A stretch of 64,000 nt of DNA, from positions 3,658,001-3,722,000 of the forward strand of contig CM048557.1 of assembly GCA_026413225.1 (NCBI GenBank). Direction: 5' to 3'. The position numbers and the translations under genes were made by a program. Positions 26,234 through 38,400 of the stretch are shown piece after piece. The notes beneath the pieces were generated by a model that did no database searches, was not told the origin of the DNA, and saw only the letters and a program-made list of their open reading frames with translations. How positions within the stretch are numbered: the stretch's first letter is position 1; each line of letters opens with the position of its first letter. This DNA is from Otis tarda (lineage: Eukaryota; Chordata; Aves; Otidiformes; Otididae).

Positions 26234-26421
26234 TGAATAGTTTTCCCCAAGTCGAGTCTGTTTTGCCCGTGACGGTAACTTTAAGGATTTCTCCCTGTCC
26301 TTATCTCAAACCTCGAGCCGTTTTTCCTTATATTTTCTCTCCCTGTTCTCTCAGAAGGTGGGGGGAGTGAGAGAGAGACTGCGTAGTCTGGTCCTGATCA
26401 GGGCTGAACTACGACAGTTGC

Positions 26422-29332
26422 CTATCCATACACAGCCACCACAAGCTGACCTACCCTGATAACGTGTAAGAAACTGAAAACAGCTATGTTTGTCAAGAGT
26501 TTTTGATGCTACCCTATACAGTCCCCTAGACCTCAGCTAGCCTAGAAGCAGCACAGTATGCCAATTCCTGATTTGAATATGTCTGAATGTATTCTTCCAA
26601 TCAATTGTGAAATAACACAAGTTAAACCAAGATTTTAATTCCAAGTGTTATCCTGGTATACAAAGAGCACTTTCTTGTTTAATTTTGTACCCTTGACGTA
26701 AAATCTCTTTAAGCAAATAGCTTTAAAGAAATGTTACTTCCTGGCATTCTAGGTTCACATAGGTTAAATAAAATCAAATTCTCAGTCAGGGCTATTGATA
26801 GCTGAAGAAAACTCCTTAGTAAAATTTGCTCTTCCAGAAAATATTATCATACTTTCCTTCTATAGAATCTTCTTATTCTAAGATGGGTCATAAGAGTGTA
26901 CATGCAAACTTTAACACTTACATGCTAAGCGGCAGCAGCAAAGCATATACTCCCACTCAGCTGTTTATGAAAGACAAAGCACACTTCTCCACTCATCCAA
27001 GTGTGGAGAACTGCAACTAGTATTACTTACTGCCATCCCAAATGCATATATATTACTCATCTGGAGTACTTGGGCCTCACGTGTTGTGTCATTTGGAGCT
27101 AATTTACACACACACACACACATCTGGGTCCTGGAGCCAGAGGTGTTGCAGGTGTTACTGACAGGCACGCATTTGTAAAGCTGTGGGAGGAACACACGCG
27201 TTACCTCTTTCCTGAGTTGTTCCCAGAATAATGGAACTGAGCAATAAAAAGCTGAGAGGTTGTACACAATGTTCTATTAAAAGTAATACACAAGCAAACC
27301 AAATGACTTTGGTCAATTTCCCCCTTAAAATCTTTCAAATTCTGGATTAATGGGATTACTATCATATTGGAGAATCAAGTCTTTTTACCTATCCAGTATT
27401 TTTCCTATTTAGGCTCAAAGATACAAGACACTGGATACTTTTGTAATACTGTATTTATGAAGACAAGAGAGGATCTATATATATGATGGACTTGCTAAAA
27501 ACTAACAACAACAAACACCCATTGACAGTGACTTTTTAAAACAAAATCAGGACACATTAACAGTCTTCACAGCTGATATAAAACCATAGAAGTTAAGTGT
27601 TTTGATTTCAAAGTAGGTAAGAACTCTTGCATTGCCTTAAATATTTCTCAAACATTTCCCAAACATTTCCCAAACTCTCTTTTAGCAATATACCTAAAGA
27701 AGAAATTCTTCATGTTGCAGATACAAATGCATTTAAAAAAAAAAAAAGTTAAGTATAGGTAGCTTTCAAACATAGGGAAAACACATTCAAATTAAGTTTT
27801 GAACACTTCAGTTCCAGCACATCAGGAAAGCACTCTGAGAAAGACATAAAACCAGCACACAGATTTTCCTTCACATTTGAAGCTGATCAAAGCTAACTGT
27901 ACAAAGCTATATGTAAGCTAAGTGGCAGAAGATTAAACAACGTCTGGAACAAAAGGAAACCCCACTTTCCTGAACTGCTTTGTCTGACCAGAACATTATT
28001 TCATTAAGCCTTTTTCCGTCTTTTAGTTCAATCACATCATTGCCAGAGTAGCTAACTGAAAGTGCGCCTTCAGAGCACTCTGAAGAGACTGATGCCGTCG
28101 TTACAGCTCAGCTGCAAATCACGCGTCTGAGACAGCCTTGTGATTAGGTATAAGGGAGCGATGAGGAGAGACAGCTAATACATCCATATTTTAATATGTA
28201 TCTGTGGTACCTAATGATAACAACATGTTGATTTGAACAGCTACTCACGTCGATCTTCTAATTTACTGGCTGATGGAAGGACTAATTTATTTTATGTAAA
28301 ATTCAAAGGAAAGTTCAAGAAGACACCCTGAGAAGTACTCTATAAAAAGATACCTGCTTTCAAATGATTGACACTGCTGCAGCTATCTGCAAGGCATTTC
28401 AAACAAGTATCAATTTTGTTGATGTAAGTGCAATTCATGTATAAATGCCGCTCCACAGACAACCCTGTTCACAGAATTTTATATGAGACTAAGAAGAACA
28501 AAACTTTCATAAAGTAAATGACTTAGTAACAAACGTTGCTTTGGAAAAACAGACAGAATATTTTTCCTATGATTGCCTGTTTAATTGAAACATGGAACTG
28601 ATAAATTCAAACTGAACAAAGTAAATGCATTTTCATAGAAAGTGAAGATCAACAGTGAATTTTTTTGCCATAAAATATGGAAGCTAAGACTTCCCAAAGT
28701 TTGTATTGGGGAAAAAAAAATACAGAATTCAATAAGATTCTTTTTCTGGATTTTGTTTGGGGGTTTTGTTTGCATTGCCTTTTTTTTAAATTTATTTCTT
28801 AAGATTAAAGAGCAGCCCTCCCCCCCCAACAAGGGTATAGGCGCTGATGGTTCAAGGCTTCTGCAGCTCTCCCCATGTAGTTTCTGTCAGAGGGAAAAAG
28901 AGGCGAAGCACGCTGAGGCATTGTCCGTTCCATTAAAAAAAACATGATCTTATGAACTTTGGAATTGCCATAACTCCACAACTGCTTATCTCAAGCAACA
29001 CCGCTGTGGACAGAAAACTGAGAGGATGAGCAATTGCTCTGTTTCATAGAAAAAGAATAAATAATTTTTAGCAGTTTTAGGACAAGGCACAAACAATGAA
29101 TATCCAGAAATGTATAAAAATATGTAGAACAAAAAGAAAGTTTTCGTTTTTAGCCTCTAGAGTGGAACTCAAATAATGGTTTCAATTTAATGCAAGACTT
29201 GTTAGCACATACCTCCAAACATGGCTGAGCACCAGGAACGCGAGGTGTACCCTCCTGCAAGATATCACACATTTCTCTGAAAATTTATCAGTAGTTTGAT
29301 GAGTTTCCAACCATGTTTTTTTAATCAGTCCA
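26422..29332. other. Unique AT-rich DNA, one CpG-bearing patch
   Basis: No gene was recognised. An (AC)n run lies at 27104-27121. An 11-base unit with AAACATTTCCC is repeated twice near 27650-27675. The patch 28060-28165 contains several CpGs, unusual for the surroundings, and an 8-bp inverted repeat CTTCAGAG/CTCTGAAG with a 2-base loop at 28068-28085. Confidence 0.5.
27104..27121. repeat. (AC)n microsatellite
   Basis: About nine AC units in an otherwise non-repetitive stretch. It is a simple repeat. Confidence 0.85.
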
Positions 29333-29953
29333 TGCAATACAGCACTGCTTGGGCACAGGTGCCCAGGCGCTGGGTGGGCGCTGTGAGGGGATGCCAGGGC
29401 TGCCCCATGCCAGACATGGCTGGTTCCAGACGGCCCAAACCGCCCCGCTGCAGGGCACAGCCCAGCCCCTCAGCCACGGGCTGTGGTGTCTCGGGGGAGA
29501 CACATTTAATAAAAGGCACTGAGGGGTGAGGGAAAAAGTGTCAAAGGCCCTATGACATCGCAGTCGGAGGAGAGGGAGGGAAGAAGGTGCTTCAGGAACC
29601 CGAGCCTGGGGAGGAGACCATGCTGCAGCAGGAGAAAAGTGTGAAGAAGGAGGAGCAGCAGAGATAAGCCATCATGAACTGACCCCATTCCCCACCGCCT
29701 CATGCTGCTTGGAGGGAAATTGTTGTTTTAATCTGCCTTTGTTTCTCACCATACAAATCTATTTTAATTGGAAATAATGTAATTTCCCCAGGACAAGTCT
29801 GTTTTGCCCCTAATCGGTAAATTATCTCCCTGTTCTTATTTTGACCCAGAAGCTTTTTCATCTTATTTTCTTGTCCTGTTCTGTTGAGGAGGAACATGAG
29901 AGAGCAGCTGGGTGGGCACCTGGCAGCCAGCCGCAGCCTAGCCACCACAGACA
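29333..29953 (+). mobile_element. Diverged LTR related to family A
   Basis: The right half aligns with family A: both carry an ATGAACTGAC segment, then AAGTCTGTTTTGCCC, then a CTCCCTGT.CTTAT stretch, then a T-rich TTTTC.T.TTATTTTCT stretch. The copy then ends in GGTGGGCACCTGGC and CCACCACA, as in a well-known avian LTR group. The left half is GC-rich with a decayed promoter region (CATTTAATAAAAGG near 29503). The polyadenylation signal has decayed to AAATAATG. No target duplication could be fixed, so both ends are approximate. This copy is clearly older than the two at 19.5 and 25.3 kb, or belongs to a sister subfamily. Confidence 0.75.
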
Positions 29954-32900
29954 GGTTGCTCTTCTTGATGCAGATGAAAAAGAACCTTAGATCCACAGAA
30001 AGCAAAAACTTGTCAGAAGAAAACTTAAATGCTAACAACAGTGGGAGAGCTTTCTACCTGCACAGATGGGTGACCTAAATAACCTTATCAGTTCACTACT
30101 GTGAGGCATGACTAAATTAGGTGTCCATCTTCTGCACTGCTTGAAAATGTTGCTGTAGTTCCAGCAACACTACTTCAAAAAAGCCTTGTTTCTTTTACAA
30201 AAGAGTATGTTCAGATTTAACAGGAAGGCTATAAAATTGCATCATTTATGAATAAAGAAAAGTATGAAATCTTCCTCATGAACAAACTTCATTTTAGTAT
30301 GTGTACTATGTCTTTTAAAAATAGAAATGTAATCAATGCTCAGAATAATGTGCTGTGAATCTGCAGGAGCTCTAGTTAAAAGCAGAGTTTTACATTTTAT
30401 TTATTCTATTTTTTTTTAACTCAGTAAACTTTTCGTGTAACAACTAAATTGAGCCATGTTAAGGGTACAGACCCACTATCTCTTCTTGGTCAGTTGGCTT
30501 CCCTAAGGCTGTTTAAGCAATATTTTATGTAAGATTATAGTTGTGACATACATAAGTACTCTTTAAAGTGAATTTCAAAGCACTTAACATTTGTCTTGCT
30601 TTAGAACTCAATAACAAAACTCCAACTGATATCAGTTATCAGCAGAGCTAGGACAGGGTTAGATGAGGTTCAAAGTGCCTATTTTTATTATCCAAAAGTG
30701 AATTTCTATTCTAGTGTACTGCAATTAAAATAGACAAAAGAAATATCTGTCCTAAAGGATAAATGGATAACTCTGTTAGCCCTAATTTACTTCCAGTGAG
30801 AATGACCACTGTCTCTCACCTTTGGTGCAGAAGGTAGGAATGCCTCACCCAGCTGTATTAACTCCAAAGAGAGAGGGGCAATCTCCAGAGCTGCCAGTTT
30901 GGGGACAGTTTTAATGAGCACCAAAACCCATTAAGAATAATTTGAAGTGAAATTCACTGATCCTGAAAGTTAGGCCCATAATTAATTTTATTGTCAGTAA
31001 CTGCATTTTAAAGCAATGTTATTAACATGAAATTGCTAGGCATATACTAAAGTCTTTGAAGACCTAGATGCTCCCAAGAAGAGACAAGTACTTTTTCTTT
31101 GTTCCTTGCTATATGTAATTCAGACAAAAAGCCAATTGCTATGAGAGGGAAAAAAAAACCAACAGAAAAACCAACCAGCAGCATTTACAAGCACAGCCCT
31201 TTATTAAAAATGTAAATTGGAATTCAACTGCCCATGTAACCTTTACGTCCCACTATTAAAGCTACCGTCTGATGGAATAACCAGAAGGTTTGCTTTTCAT
31301 TTACTGGCTGACTGACTCGCAGTGCATACATTTTCAGTCATTATAACTGTAGTGTTGAGGTTTTGGGGTTGGTTTTGGGGTTGTTTTTTTGTTGTTTTTT
31401 TTTTTAAACAATGCAGAATCATAGACATGTCAGCCACATTAGAGAGCAAATTCCCTTAAAGAAATGCTTGCATGAGTGTACCAAACTTAATTTTAATTAA
31501 TTAATTGACTACATTATAGTTCCATAGGATGACAATATGCATAAAATACAAAATTATTCTTCTCATGCAGTTCTTCATCAAGAAAGTATCACACAGCAAT
31601 GGAAATTTCAAGCTTCAGAGTCAAGCTTGGAATATTTCTCTTAGAGGTAGCATGGTCCTCAGGAGCTTATTCCCTAGCTGTAAGATGCAAACTCAAGAAA
31701 TAAAACACATCATCAGTTCTCTGGCTTATATATTTCAGCTAAGGTTATGCTGTTCCTGGGCAAAAATAATGTTACATTCTTCACAGACTCTGGCAATATA
31801 ACAGGAGGTTTTGTATTTGATTTGATGTTTTAATGGATAATTAATCCAGATCAGATGTTTTAAAGCAAAGAATGCTTATTTCAGCTATGTACTTGATCTG
31901 TTGACAAGTCACTATTCTAACTAGGCTTGCTTGGAAAAAAATCAGCCTGCTGTGCTGACACGTACAAAAATCCAAACTTTCTGCCTACAAAGTTGCATTT
32001 TAGCTTTCAGTCTTTAAAAGGTAGTTCTAAAGTGTTGTTCCACAGATGAATATAAAAGCTAAATTTGTCATGAAGTAAACTTTAAAAATGCTAAAAAACT
32101 CGAGACATACTGTTATTATAAAGATTCCAGGAAAATGACAATGCATTTTTGAAAGGAAAATGTTGTCTCATTTTATATTTCTCTAATTTGCAAAAGAATA
32201 CAGCTGTATGGAGTGGGCTGGGGCTGAAAAGCTCTGCAACAGACTGATGTTTGGTTTTTTTTTTTAAATCAATAACTCACAAAAATTGATACTAGAAATC
32301 TACATTTTAAAGGGTGATCATAATGGCAGTGAAGATGTTTTGATTAAAGAGCTTGAGATCTATTCCACTTTACATGACAAATTATTGGAAGAGGGCAAAA
32401 TAGTGAGAAAAGGCAAAGCAATTAATTTGCAGTCAGCTTCTTCTCTTTGCTAATATGCATCTGTGAAAGGAAAGAACACAAAGGAGGAGGACAGACATTC
32501 AGAGACAGATACTGCATGTGAAAGTGCCCTGGGAAGCAGACTCTCTTCATCGTAAGTACAGTTCCTACTACAAGAGAACTTTCCTCCTTGGCTGGGATCC
32601 TCTAGATGAAAATGTGACAAGAAGCAGATAAACAGACACAAATGCTGTTTGACATCACTGAATTGCAAGTCATCCTCTGTAGGATATCAAGGAGGCACCC
32701 CCTCGCCCCCACAGCGTTTAGCTGTTTTAGAAGTAGGACATTGTGACCTATTCAAACAATAAAACAAGAGTAGAGATGGTAAATTGCCTGGTTTGTCTGT
32801 ACAAAATAAATGTCAACTTAGATTCAAAATCACTAATAGCCAATGCTGTAAGAGTGTTTCTGGAAATGAGTAAAAGTTGCAAAATCATATAGTAGCGCTT

Positions 32901-35249
32901 TTGAGCTAAAAGTTTTTGATATTCTGGTATCACTGTCACTCTCATGCATCAAATAGTTTTTAATTTAGTTATCAAACTATCTTTCTTAGTATCATCCAAG
33001 GCATTAGAACATGACCACTACTTAAAGTTCAAAAGTAGCAGGATGCTTTCTGAGAAGGATTTTTCTGTTCCACATTTGGAACTCTGTGTCTTAAAAGAGT
33101 ACAATCATCTCCAATATCCTCTAAAAACATAAAGTTTTTCACAGACTAGAAGGACTTCTGAACATAAACTGATATTCAGAAAGTAGTGAAATTGAAATAA
33201 ATTCCTTGAAACCACAAAACACAACCAACTCCTTCAAAAAGCCATGAAAACATTTTTTTTCTGTTAATCATCTGCAAGAGCTGAAGAATTCAGTATTTAC
33301 CAATACAGATGCTTATTTAAACAGATAAAGCAGTAACTATCCTTGTATACAAGCATTTTGAAAATTCAACTTTCAAGTGGTTAAAAAAACACACAAAAAA
33401 CCCAAGGACTTTGTAAATACTAATTTTAGCTCCTCGAACATTCCTGTAACATCTGATTTCAGACATTTTTCCTGCATAGATTTTTTCAGCGATGGCAAGT
33501 ATCACTATCACAGAGTTTGGTTTTCTTATTCAGATTAATTCATTCTACATTTAACAACTAATATTTCAGAATATTTATTCCAGGATTACTCTAGAAGACA
33601 GACCATTCTAGTTTCTTCTCCTTTCAGTCAGCAATATTTTGTTGAAATATTTCTCTGTGAAAAACAGTGCAAGAACGAGATTTTGGGTTAGCTAGTTCTC
33701 CCTCCAGGAATACACAGTGTATTAGAAAACATATTAACGATCAGTTAATGTTCTGCTGTCAGGGAAAGTCAATTAGGATTTTGAAATAGCATTTGCAGTG
33801 TGTTACACTAAAACATGCAAAACCAGGCTTTTAAACCTTACTTGTTTCCCTGTTACAAAAGATACAAATTCACATTTAGCAACTTGTTCTTTAGCATGCT
33901 GTCTGATGGGATACATTTTTCCTGCAGAAACATTCTAATGGATGTTCCTTAAATATATGTCCTACACAAAGAACACTCTCGTGGAGAAAGGTGCAATCTG
34001 AAAGGCATCCCCCAATGCCTCTCAGGAAACCTTTGTAGACCATCCTGTCTTTTATGCCTATATTCCATATTTGTTATTTTTTACTCCCCTTTGTAATATA
34101 TTTAAGAATGAATACACAGAAATAATGCCATGGGGTTTTTAATGTTTATTAGGAAGAAGAGGGCTAAGTCTTCATAGGTAATAAAGCAACCAGATGCAGG
34201 CATGTGAAGTAGCTCTTTTTCCTCTATGCAAGTATGCTCAGCTACTATTTCCGAACTCTCATAAGAGTTTCTACAAATACATTGAACTGCAAGTCTAAAT
34301 CTCAGTTCACAGTCAATATTTCTCACAACTTCATTGCCAACATTGTCTTAATGGCAGTACAGAAATTAAGAGAGAAAACTACAGCAATGGCAAGGGCAGT
34401 CCAGGTTATGAGCTGACAGAAGTAGTCACATTTTTGCGGAGGAACAGAAGGAAAAAGGTAGCCAGAAACTGTGAAAGAGAAGGGAAAAGGAACTCAGCCA
34501 CAGCAGCTGTGAGGACTGCAGTACTGTCAATATTTAGACTGTAAGATGAAAGACTGAATCCTAGCCCTCCCATCACAGAACAGCCGATCAGCTATTTTGG
34601 AGACAGCTCTAGCAAATTAACATGTTAGTCCCCACTCACCTCCCAGAAGATAAACTGCCACAAGAGATTACACTGAAGACAGCCAGGTTAATTTTACGTT
34701 GCCACTTAAGGTATTTCATGCCCATCTGTTTTGGTTTTGACTCAAAAGTTATTAGAAACATTTAAAAAAAATCATTTAATAGTAATTTGGGTGCTCAGAG
34801 ACCAGCATCCAGTTCAGTAGCAGAAATGAAAAATTGTTCCACCTATACTCAAAAAAAATTTCTGTAAGCCTTCAGAAATGGATTCACAAAATTAACATGC
34901 TGAGTGGAAATTTCCTAACATCAATACACTGAGCAAGGAGGCATGTAGTCTTACCAGGAAGGAAAATACAAAGGAGAAGAGTGTTTCTGAAATCTTGACT
35001 CTCTTCAGACACTTTACATAGTGATGGTAGAGGAAATTCTGTCACTTTGGGATTGCATCCTGGAAATCCCTCCTAAATCTGGTCACCTTAGACCTTGTTT
35101 TCATTAAGTGAGAGCAGTATCAGTCTTTTAATAAAAACAGTGCCAGAGAAAAATCTCTTGAATTCCCCTTTTAAATGCAGTAGCTCGAAAAGTAGAGAGC
35201 TATTCAAGATAAGAAAGATATGCATCCAGTGATCTCTGCTGTCCAAGTG
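29954..35249. other. Unique AT-rich DNA, no gene seen
   Basis: No gene or clear mobile element was found. Local oddities are a G/T-rich run with repeated TTTTGGGG-like units at 31358-31404 and a self-complementary TTAATTAATTAATT tract near 31493-31506. Reading frames are all short. Confidence 0.5.
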
Positions 35250-35455
35250 GAACAGGATTCAGGTTGGAAAGGATCTCAGGAGGTCTCACAAAATAAGCTC
35301 AGCTAGAAGATCAGATCAGGCTGCTCAGGACTTTATCCACTTGTATCTTGAAAAGCTCCAGAGCTGGAGACCACACAACGGCCTTGCACAACCTATTTCA
35401 CTGCTTTACTAATTGAAAAAAAAAGCGATATCCTTATGTCCCATGCCTGTACTCA
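35250..35455 (-). mobile_element. Old CR1 LINE 3' fragment, minus strand
   Basis: The plus strand reads GGTTGGAAAGGATCTCAGGA, then a decayed CAGGCTGCTCAGGACTTTATCC, then CTCCAGAGCTGGAGACCACACAACG, then a decayed CCTATTTCACTGC and finally ATCCTTATGTCC. This is the standard order of reversed CR1 3' sequence (GGTTGGAAGGGACCTC..., GGTTGCCCAGGACC..., CTCCAAGGATGGAGACTCCACAAC..., CCTTATGTCC). It is strongly diverged and its tail repeats are lost. Confidence 0.82.
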
Positions 35456-38400
35456 AAGCGAAGGGAGGGACAACAGAAAGTGTATATTGTGACCATTGCA
35501 ACGAGTACTTTTAAAGTAAAGTTACAACTACCACTGTATGCTATATAAATACTAGTTTAAAAACTCATGATAAAGTTATTCAGGATAGATAAACAAAAAA
35601 AAATGCTTTGTTTTCAGAGCCTGAACAAGGCAGATGCATGAATCAAGAACGAGGCTCTTCAGCCCAACTAGTTTGAGAGACCACTTACAGAGACAGCTTT
35701 TCACATGCCAAAAAAGGCGCGTGTAAAAAATCCTGCTGCCTTTGGATCATGCTAAGCAGTATTTTCAATATGTACGTCTTCTGCCTGCCTTCTGTGTCAG
35801 TCACTGCGGGTTGTATTCAGACTGCTTCCTATAGATGCCTCACTTAATAACCGTGATTGCTATAGAGTTTTTGCAGAGTGGACGCTCTATAGTATAGGGC
35901 TAGTTTCAGCCTTCTCAAAAAGTTTCTGGGTTTTTTGCATTACTCTATGAAATATTGTCATTAGCATAAACCAGCTGTTTAATATCTTTTGTTCATAGTT
36001 CAAAATCTATGCTCCAAGATGGAGAAAGTTTTCCAGACGTAATGAGAAGAACCAGTTTCACAAGTGTATAGATGCTTTATGACAAGGGTACAAAAATGAT
36101 AATTTTGCCTTATCTACACCTGATGTAAGTGTGTGGGTAAAAACATTATCTAGGTACTTAAAATATGGAGTTCAAGAGAAAGCATACCATATCACAAGAG
36201 TCTTTCTTGTATCAAGTTTCTCAGCAATTTGTCTAAATGGAATAATTTTTCTCCTTTTATGTTTATGCTTCTCTCACAGAGCTTCTTTGATACAGAGGGC
36301 ACTGATGAGGATGGTAAATTATAATATTTTATTTGGTCATGGTATAAAGTGAGAAAAACCCTTCAAGATTTCTAAGTACTATTTGCATTTTACAAGTAAG
36401 ATTTTTAAATCTTTAGAGAGATTACATGATTTCCCAAAGTCCCATAGTGAGATAATGGTTGAAACAAGAACAGAACTACAGTACTTCATCCAGTACCCCT
36501 AGTTCTAACCTCTACTCTGATTTAACTCTTAGTCATCTAATACTAGATATTAAAAGTTAACAGGCTCAAAGAGTAATGACCAACAGAACATTGGAGCAGA
36601 ATCCAATGAAGATGAGTTCATATATAGAAGCCATTTCTGGATGAGGAAGGGTCTGAGAAAAGAGTGGTTGGGAGACAAGGAGAGGACTTAAGCGAGGTAT
36701 CACCAGTATTTACATTCTTCCCTAGCCTCCCCCTTTTGGATGTCACTGGATGAAAGACACTGGGCGAGACGGATCTTTGGCCCGACCAGTACAGCCATTT
36801 ATAACTTACCTTCAGTATGTATGCATAAGTATAGAGAATTTGCTAATAGACATCGCTAAATCACTAAGAAAGGAGATAGTGGTGTAGAAATAACACAATG
36901 GGAACATTTGGCTATTGGGAAATTGCAAGAGGCCAACTGTTTAAAGTGTTTTGCTTCAGACTCCTAGACTTTTGGAGTTACTATAACAACACACCAGCAC
37001 CACCTAAAAATGTTTTCTCTCCTTTCTTTCTTATATATGCACAAGACTGAAGTGTTTTAGAAAATCTGATCTAATTGCAGAACCTCTGAGCAAAGAATAA
37101 TGTTGACCAAAGCTGGCACAAGCTGGCAATCTCACAGAGACAGGGCTGTATTACATTGCTTGGTCACTTAATTTTCATTAAGGGGTTTGAGCCTTGCCTT
37201 CTATTTCCCAGGATCCTCAACAGCAGTGGAAATTTCGACCTAGACACAGATGAATTCACTGATAGATAGGCTTTGGACAGTATAGAAATAGCATCTTCAC
37301 TCAGTAGCACAAAGAAAGCTTGGGGCTAAGAATGGACCAGAATAACAACTCCTTATGGACAGGATTTGCATATTAACAAGAGTGTAAGTGGTTGCAGCAG
37401 TCTTGCCTTCAGAGCAGCCAGTTTTGGCTTCAGAGGAATAGGATGTTACTCTGATTACACATGTGATCTGATTACATGTGGGCTGTATCAATATGCCATA
37501 GATGGCAATGTTTTGCTGTCTCGGGAAATCAAGATGCTATTGAATATTTAATCTGATTATTTTATAGTGCTTCAAATAGAACTTCACCCTTCAATATTCC
37601 AACAAATAGCCTGGATGATATACTGGAAACTGAAAAAGGAAAGACATGACAGGCTACTCACGTTAATGAGCAGTTCAGGGAAGCTGCAATGAATTGCCAA
37701 AATACAAATAGTATTTTCCCTCTTCCTAGCCCTTTTCTAATATCCAGTCTCAGCTATACATTTGTTTAAGATCTGCAGCTTGTCTATAATGACAAGCATA
37801 TAACTCATAAAGATGGAAGAGTAGCAAAAATACTTGACAAAATGCTGACCTTTTCATGTGATAGTTAATTCTTATACCTGTGTCAGTTTATCATGTAATA
37901 TCTTAACCCATTGACCATAAAGAAATTCATATAGTGTATACGGATAATCAACTGATGCTGTAAAGGGGATTTTGCTACAATATTTTGAATAACAAAAAAA
38001 AACTCTAACTGCACATAGTGCAGTTTAGTACTGAGGCCAATCTGTTAGAAAAATAGAGAAGGGAAGGAATAGGCTATAAACCAGGATGCAGTACTAAGAC
38101 TCACTGTAAAGTTCTTGTGTTTATTTAAAGAAAACCATACTGCACTTGTCTCCTGCCCAGCTACTAATCTACCCTCAGAATTGAAAAAAACTTTTTAAAG
38201 AAATCTTATTTGATGTCTTACTGGTTGTGTTATATATTCAGAACAGGTAGTGTAAAGTAAAGAACAAAGGCTGCGTAATTTGAACTTTAACTCATTCTTC
38301 ACAGGTCGATGCTTCACTCAGCCTGCAAGAAAAAGCAATTATTGCACTTGAGCTAACACCAGGAACAATATTATAAAAGGAGGTCAGTGACACACCATTT

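Larger units (their letters stand above)
25275..26416 (+). mobile_element. Solo LTR of an endogenous retrovirus (family A), copy 2
   Basis: This 1142-bp element begins TGTTGTGG and ends CTACGACA, flanked by a perfect 5-bp duplication GTTGC at 25270-25274 and 26417-26421. TATTTAA is at 25449-25455 and AATAAA at 26228-26233. It aligns end to end with 19528-20670 in the same orientation. Because the two copies have different target duplications, they are independent insertions. Many of the differences look like CpG decay: the 5' ends TGTCATGG and TGTTGTGG are both explained by an ancestral TGTCGTGG. Confidence 0.94.
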
